From NCBI GenBank assembly GCA_039649115.1, contig JBBWZQ010000404.1, positions 1 through 9,396 of the forward strand: a stretch of DNA of 9,396 bases, in the 5' to 3' direction. Below, piece after piece: positions 6,561 through 9,396 of this stretch. The notes under the pieces were generated by a model. That model saw nothing but the letters and a program-made list of their open reading frames with translations. It was not told the origin of the DNA and searched no databases. The first letter of the stretch is position 1, and each line of letters opens with the position of its first letter. Made by a program: the position numbers and the translations under genes. Origin of the DNA: DATEJJ01 sp039649115. Its GTDB lineage: Bacteria > Actinomycetota > Actinomycetes > Mycobacteriales > Micromonosporaceae.

Positions 6561-7616
6561 ATGGCGGCTTGGCGCGGGCTCATCGACGCGTACCGGGACC
6601 GGTTACCGGTCACCCACGCGACCCCCGTCATCACCCTGTACGAGGGGAACACGCCGCTGCTGCCGGCGCCGGCGCTGTCCTCACGCACGGGATGTGACGT
6701 GTACCTCAAGGTGGAGGGCGCCAACCCGACCGGCTCGTTCAAGGACCGGGGCATGACGGTGGCCGTCTCGCGCGCGGTCGAGCAGGGCGCCAAGGCGATC
6801 ATCTGCGCCTCGACCGGCAACACCAGCGCCTCGGCCGCCGCGTACGCCGCCCGCGCCGGGCTCACCTGCGCCGTCCTGGTACCGCAGGGCAAGATCGCGC
6901 TGGGCAAGCTGGCCCAGGCGCTGGTCCACGGCGCCCGGCTGCTGCAGGTCGACGGCAACTTCGACGACTGCCTCGCGCTGGCCGCCAAGCTGTCCACCGA
7001 CTACCCGGTGGCGCTGGTCAACTCGGTGAACGTGGACCGGATCCACGGGCAGAAGACCGCCTCCTTCGAGATCGTCGAGGCGCTCGGCAACGCGCCGGAC
7101 GTGCACTGCCTGCCGGTGGGCAACGCCGGCAACATCACCGCGTACTGGCTCGGGTACACCGAGGAGCGGGACGCGGGCAACGCCTCGAAGGCCCCGCGGA
7201 TGCTCGGCTTCCAGGCCTCCGGTGCGGCCCCGATCGTGCACAACGAGGTGGTGCCGCAGCCGTCCACGATCGCCACCGCGATCCGCATCGGCAACCCGGC
7301 CTCCTGGACCAAGGCGCTGGACGCCCGCGACCAGTCGGGCGGTGCGATCAACGCGGTCACCGACCGGGAGATCCTCACCGCGTACCGGCTGCTGGCCCGC
7401 AAGGTGGGCGTGTTCGTGGAGCTGGCGAGCGCGGCGAGCGTCGCCGGGCTGCTGCAGTCGGTCGAGGCGGGCGAGGTACCGGCCGGCTCGACGGTCGTCT
7501 GCACGGTCACCGGGCACGGGCTCAAGGACCCGGAATGGGCGATCTCCACCGCGCCCGCGCCGGTCACCATCTCCGTCGACGTACTGGCCGCCGCCCGAAC
7601 CCTGGATCTCGCCTGA
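6561..7616 (+). CDS. thrC: Threonine synthase
   Basis: This PLP enzyme converts O-phosphohomoserine to threonine. Its 351 residues are the usual length of the short actinobacterial type. The N-terminus WRGLIDAYRDRLPV (4-17) is characteristic. EGNTPLLPAP (28-37) is followed by the PLP-lysine motif NPTGSFKDRGM (55-65), with Lys61 as the Schiff-base residue. Substrate- and cofactor-binding motifs are STGNTSASAAAYAARAG (84-100) and the phosphate-binding LPVGNAGNITAYW (184-196). The C-terminal VVCTVTGHGLKDP is also typical. Its substrate is made by homoserine kinase, which is not in this window, so the pathway needs a thrB elsewhere. The transporter frame opens inside the last 82 bases. No frameshift or missing key residue is seen. 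Confidence 0.96.
   Translation: MAAWRGLIDAYRDRLPVTHATPVITLYEGNTPLLPAPALSSRTGCDVYLKVEGANPTGSFKDRGMTVAVSRAVEQGAKAIICASTGNTSASAAAYAARAGLTCAVLVPQGKIALGKLAQALVHGARLLQVDGNFDDCLALAAKLSTDYPVALVNSVNVDRIHGQKTASFEIVEALGNAPDVHCLPVGNAGNITAYWLGYTEERDAGNASKAPRMLGFQASGAAPIVHNEVVPQPSTIATAIRIGNPASWTKALDARDQSGGAINAVTDREILTAYRLLARKVGVFVELASAASVAGLLQSVEAGEVPAGSTVVCTVTGHGLKDPEWAISTAPAPVTISVDVLAAARTLDLA
7524..7528 (+). promoter_or_regulatory. Ribosome binding site candidate for the transporter gene inside thrC
   Basis: AAGGA lies six bases before the ATG at 7535. It is the only conventional start with a ribosome site that retains the whole first membrane helix of the transporter. These bases also encode thrC residues, so chance is possible. 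Confidence 0.4.
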
Positions 7617-8863
7617 CCGTCGTCTCGGTACTCGCCCGGAACCGGGACTTCCGCCGCGTCTTCCTCGCCGAGCTGGTGATGTTCGGCGGGGACTGGTTCG
7701 TGATGGTCCCGCTGCTCGGGCTCCTGCACCGGCTCACCGGGCACGGGCTGGCCGGCAGCCTCACCTTCGCCGCCGACACCGGGATGAACGCGCTGCTGCT
7801 GCCGTACGCGGGGACCATCGCCGACCGGCTGGACCGCCGGAAGATCATGGTAACCGCGAGCCTGTCCGCGATCGGCGCGGTCTGCCTGCTCTTCTTTGTC
7901 CACAATGGACATACTGCATGGCTCGGCCCGGTCGCGGTCGGCGCCGTCGCGGTGGCCAAGGCGTTCTACTCGCCCTGCGTCCAGGCGGCGATGCCCAACC
8001 TGGTGCCCCGCGAGGACCTGGCCAGCGCCAACGCCCTGGCGGGTGCGTCGTGGGGGACGATGAGCGTGGTCGGCGCGTCGCTGGGCGGCGTGGTGGCCAC
8101 GCTGTTCAGCCCGTACGCCTGCTTCGCGGCGACCGCCGTCCTCATGGCCGCGGCCGCGTTGCTGGTGGTGGGCGTGCGCGTGCCGATGCAGGCGGTACGG
8201 GAACAGGCGGTGGCGCACCCGGGCACGCTGCCGGCGATCCGCGAGTCGCTGCGCTACCTGCGCGCCCAGCCGAGGGTACGGGCCCTGGTGACGGTGAAGT
8301 CCGCCGTCGGCCTGGGCAACGGAGTCCTCGCCGTGTACCCGCTGCTGGCCGTCCTGCTGCGCGTCGGAGACCTGGGTACCGGCCTGTTCTTCGCGGTGCG
8401 CGGTGCCGGCGCGCTGGTCGGTCCGCTGCTGCTGCGCGGCGTGCTGCTGCGCCGGCCCGGCCGGTTGCTGCCCGGGCTCGCGCTGTCCATGGCCGGCTAC
8501 GGCGTCGCGTACGTCGCGTTGGCCGGGCTGCGCTGGTTCCCGGCGGTACTGGCGCTGATCGGGATCGCGCACCTGGCCGGCGGGGTCAACTGGGCCATGT
8601 CGAACATGGCCCTGCAGGCGGAGGTGCCCGACGAGTTGCGCGGCCGGGTGTTCGCCACCGACCTCATGCTCGCCACGGTGTCCATCGCGGTGAGCCAGCT
8701 CGCGATCAGCGTCCTGATCGACCGGGTCGACCCGTGGCTGCTGGTCGCGGGCTGCGGCGCGGTGACGCTGCTGTACGCGCTCGGCTGGCGGCTGCTGACC
8801 GCGCGGCTTGCCCCGCCCGAGCCACCGCCCGCCGCAGCGGCACAGGGCGACACGCCGGCATGA
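7535..8863 (+). CDS. Major facilitator superfamily transporter (MFS_3-like), substrate unknown
   Basis: This is an integral membrane secondary transporter. As called it has 442 residues and about 12 hydrophobic segments. The conserved part begins LARNRDFRRVFLAELV (33-48), as in the EntS/MFS_3-like group. Motif A between helices 2 and 3 is GTIADRLDRRKIM (93-105). The central loop is around 215-245, and VPDELRGRVFATD (364-376) corresponds to the repeat of motif A in the second half. The C-terminus is Ala/Pro-rich. Cargo cannot be read from the sequence; the position after thrC might hint at amino-acid export but this is speculation. The start is doubtful: the ATG at 7535 overlaps thrC by 82 bases and adds about 30 Arg/His-rich residues. 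The next GTG/ATG (7676/7679) would cut helix 1. A CTG at 7613 overlapping the thrC stop would fit the family N-terminus. Confidence 0.85.
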   Translation: MGDLHRARAGHHLRRRTGRRPNPGSRLTVVSVLARNRDFRRVFLAELVMFGGDWFVMVPLLGLLHRLTGHGLAGSLTFAADTGMNALLLPYAGTIADRLDRRKIMVTASLSAIGAVCLLFFVHNGHTAWLGPVAVGAVAVAKAFYSPCVQAAMPNLVPREDLASANALAGASWGTMSVVGASLGGVVATLFSPYACFAATAVLMAAAALLVVGVRVPMQAVREQAVAHPGTLPAIRESLRYLRAQPRVRALVTVKSAVGLGNGVLAVYPLLAVLLRVGDLGTGLFFAVRGAGALVGPLLLRGVLLRRPGRLLPGLALSMAGYGVAYVALAGLRWFPAVLALIGIAHLAGGVNWAMSNMALQAEVPDELRGRVFATDLMLATVSIAVSQLAISVLIDRVDPWLLVAGCGAVTLLYALGWRLLTARLAPPEPPPAAAAQGDTPA

Positions 8864-8899
8864 TCAACCTGGACAGATTCGGACCAGGATCACCACGAA

Positions 8900-8919
8900 G
8901 CCGGGCAATTACCCCCGGC
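8900..8919 (+). terminator. GC-rich hairpin 36 bases after the transporter stop
   Basis: GCCGGG (8900-8905) pairs with CCCGGC (8914-8919) around an 8-base loop. There is no U-rich tail, as is common for actinobacterial terminators. It stands directly before a larger hairpin, so the two could act in tandem to end the operon transcript. Confidence 0.4.
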
Positions 8920-8939
8920 CCCCGAGCCGAGAAATGCAT

Positions 8940-8983
8940 TCTTGGCGGCGAAAGCACCGGATCCGGTGCCGTTGTCGCCAAGA
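8940..8983 (+). terminator. Long hairpin of about 18 pairs, probable operon terminator
   Basis: Bases 8940-8951 pair with 8972-8983 (12 pairs, two of them G-U). A 2x2 internal loop follows, then 8954-8959 pairs with 8964-8969 (six pairs) around the tetraloop GATC. The inner arm is a 16-base perfect palindrome, GCACCGGATCCGGTGC. No run of T follows. The location, 77 bases after the last gene, favours transcription termination or 3' end stabilisation. It could work on either strand because the outer stem is nearly symmetrical. Confidence 0.55.
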
Positions 8984-8997
8984 TCTCACGTAGGTCG

Positions 8998-9055
8998 TGA
9001 TCACGGCCGTCCCGCGCCCCAGGACGGACCCCGGACCAGGTCTACATGATCACGG
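8998..9055. repeat. Direct repeat TGATCACGG, two copies 49 bases apart
   Basis: TGATCACGG occurs at 8998-9006 and 9047-9055. The first copy is part of the 10-base palindrome CGTGATCACG (8996-9005). The 9-mer CGGACCAGG also occurs twice nearby (8880-8888 and 9032-9040). These could be operator half-sites or relics of a small duplication; no regulator can be named. Confidence 0.35.
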
Positions 9056-9115
9056 AGACCGCCGGCCCCGCTGTGTCGCTGCCAGGATCCGCCGCTCACA
9101 ACTCCCCCGAAGGGC

Positions 9116-9138
9116 CGCACGGCGCGCCTGGCCGTGCG
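9116..9138. other. Inverted repeat, 7-base arms
   Basis: CGCACGG (9116-9122) and CCGTGCG (9132-9138) flank a 9-base loop. One mismatch followed by two more pairs (9113-9114 with 9140-9141) could lengthen the stem. It is a possible RNA hairpin in a leader transcript or simply GC-rich chance pairing. Confidence 0.3.
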
Positions 9139-9214
9139 ACCGACAGCCCCAGAAACCCGAGTGGTCACACCGGGCGGACGCCCCCTGAGTTCCTCCCCGA
9201 ACGTGTGACGAAAG

Positions 9215-9251
9215 CCACTCAGTCGTGCTTCCGTCGGGTGACGACCAGTGG
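9215..9251. other. Interrupted inverted repeat
   Basis: CCACT (9215-9219) pairs with AGTGG (9247-9251), and after a small internal loop TCGT (9223-9226) pairs with ACGA (9241-9244). It lies between the terminator hairpins and the putative promoters, and its role is unknown. Confidence 0.25.
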
Positions 9252-9298
9252 ACGGGCCAGTATGCCTAAGGTCGATGCACGAGCCGCCCGGGGCGATG

Positions 9299-9311
9299 TA
9301 GACTGGCAACA
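9299..9311 (+). promoter_or_regulatory. First copy of TAGACT-NN-CAACA element (possible -10 box)
   Basis: TAGACT fits the TAnnnT pattern of actinobacterial -10 boxes. It is followed by GG and CAACA. No convincing -35 box is found 16-18 bases upstream. The same word is repeated at 9360. The GGCAACA part also forms the left arm of an inverted repeat with TGTTGCC at 9327-9333. Confidence 0.3.
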
Positions 9312-9333
9312 CGCCGAGCGGGACCCTGTTGCC
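9305..9333 (+). other. Inverted repeat GGCAACA/TGTTGCC
   Basis: The 7-base arms at 9305-9311 and 9327-9333 flank a 15-base loop. The right arm could instead pair with the second copy of CAACAG at 9368-9373, giving two mutually exclusive structures if both lie on one transcript. Confidence 0.3.
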
Positions 9334-9359
9334 GCAGGTCGAGCGAGTTGATTACGCTT

Positions 9360-9372
9360 TAGACTAACAACA
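9360..9372 (+). promoter_or_regulatory. Second copy of TAGACT-NN-CAACA element (possible -10 box)
   Basis: TAGACT at 9360-9365 is followed by AA and CAACA, matching 11 of 13 bases with the copy at 9299. The surroundings (about 9348-9372) are clearly AT-richer than the rest of the region, as expected of a promoter. TTGATT at 9348 is too close to serve as its -35 box. Initiation would fall near 9372, and the gene served would begin outside the window. Confidence 0.35.
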
Positions 9373-9396
9373 GCCGCGAAGCGCGCGATCAGTGCG

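Larger units (their letters stand above)
8864..9396. other. Non-coding region after the transporter; likely terminator plus leader of the next gene
   Basis: No open frame here has the codon bias of the genes to the left. The region is less GC-biased than those genes and rich in inverted repeats: two strong hairpins at 8900-8983, then weaker ones at 9116-9138, 9215-9251 and 9305-9333. A repeated promoter-like element occurs at 9299 and 9360. The simplest reading is the end of the argS-thrC transcript followed by the promoter and structured 5' leader of a rightward gene beyond the window. By synteny that gene may be rho or thrB. Confidence 0.5.

Noticed and set aside
7222..9000. 592-codon plus-strand frame across thrC and the transporter
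   Set aside because: It gives an Arg/Pro/Ala-rich shadow in the wrong frame of two recognised genes. Only its last 47 codons lie outside known genes, and these are discussed as a weak small frame.
9001..9351. Two frames of about 100 codons on opposite strands (9001-9312 minus, 9046-9351 plus)
   Set aside because: Their third-position G/C is clearly lower than in the true genes. They overlap each other, lack ribosome sites and recognisable motifs, and run over inverted repeats and promoter-like boxes.
9340..9396. Start of rho or thrB at the right edge
   Set aside because: Synteny suggests one of them downstream, but no start codon with a recognisable N-terminus lies inside the window, so no gene was called.

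Overview
The window is very GC-rich, with third codon positions almost all G or C. It carries the actinobacterial argS-lysA-hom-thrC amino-acid cluster. Residue-level resemblance (LysA, homoserine dehydrogenase with an ACT domain, an ArgRS with HIGA and MSKR motifs) and the attached DUF3105/DUF305 pair point to a member of the Actinomycetota, most likely the Micromonosporaceae (Micromonospora/Actinoplanes group). The family assignment is inference, because no rRNA or marker gene is present.

Left part (3-1976, minus strand): a two-gene unit transcribed leftwards. The first gene encodes a single-pass membrane protein with a DUF3105 domain outside the cell and an unusually long low-complexity cytoplasmic tail rich in Ser, Gly, Ala and Lys. 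Six bases later comes a membrane-anchored DUF305 protein with two His-His motifs. Both look like envelope proteins. Metal binding, copper in particular, is plausible for the DUF305 protein but unproven here.

Centre (2083-8863, plus strand): a divergent, apparently co-transcribed row. argS (arginyl-tRNA synthetase) starts with a GTG exactly seven bases after a TAGCAT -10 box, which suggests a leaderless mRNA. lysA (diaminopimelate decarboxylase, last step to lysine) follows after 6 bases. hom (homoserine dehydrogenase) overlaps lysA by 29 bases, and thrC (threonine synthase) follows after a 118-base hairpin-rich gap. Next comes a 12-TM-type major facilitator transporter whose best conventional start lies inside thrC. 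Together hom and thrC make two of the three steps from aspartate semialdehyde to threonine. The middle step, homoserine kinase (thrB), is absent at the place where mycobacteria and Streptomyces carry it (after thrC and before rho), and the transporter occupies that slot.

Right part (8864-9396): 533 bases without a convincing gene. Two GC-rich hairpins just after the transporter, the second with about 18 pairs, are the likely end of the operon. Beyond them lie several further inverted repeats, a repeated TGATCACGG word, and a 13-base element (TAGACT, two variable bases, CAACA) present twice, 61 bases apart. This looks like the promoter and leader region of a gene beginning beyond the right edge. 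By comparison with related clusters that gene could be rho or thrB, but nothing in the window proves it.

No tRNA, rRNA, CRISPR array, insertion sequence or phage gene was recognised. Most of the window is conserved housekeeping DNA. The unusual points are the H1-like tail of the DUF3105 protein, the missing thrB, and the structured right-hand non-coding region.
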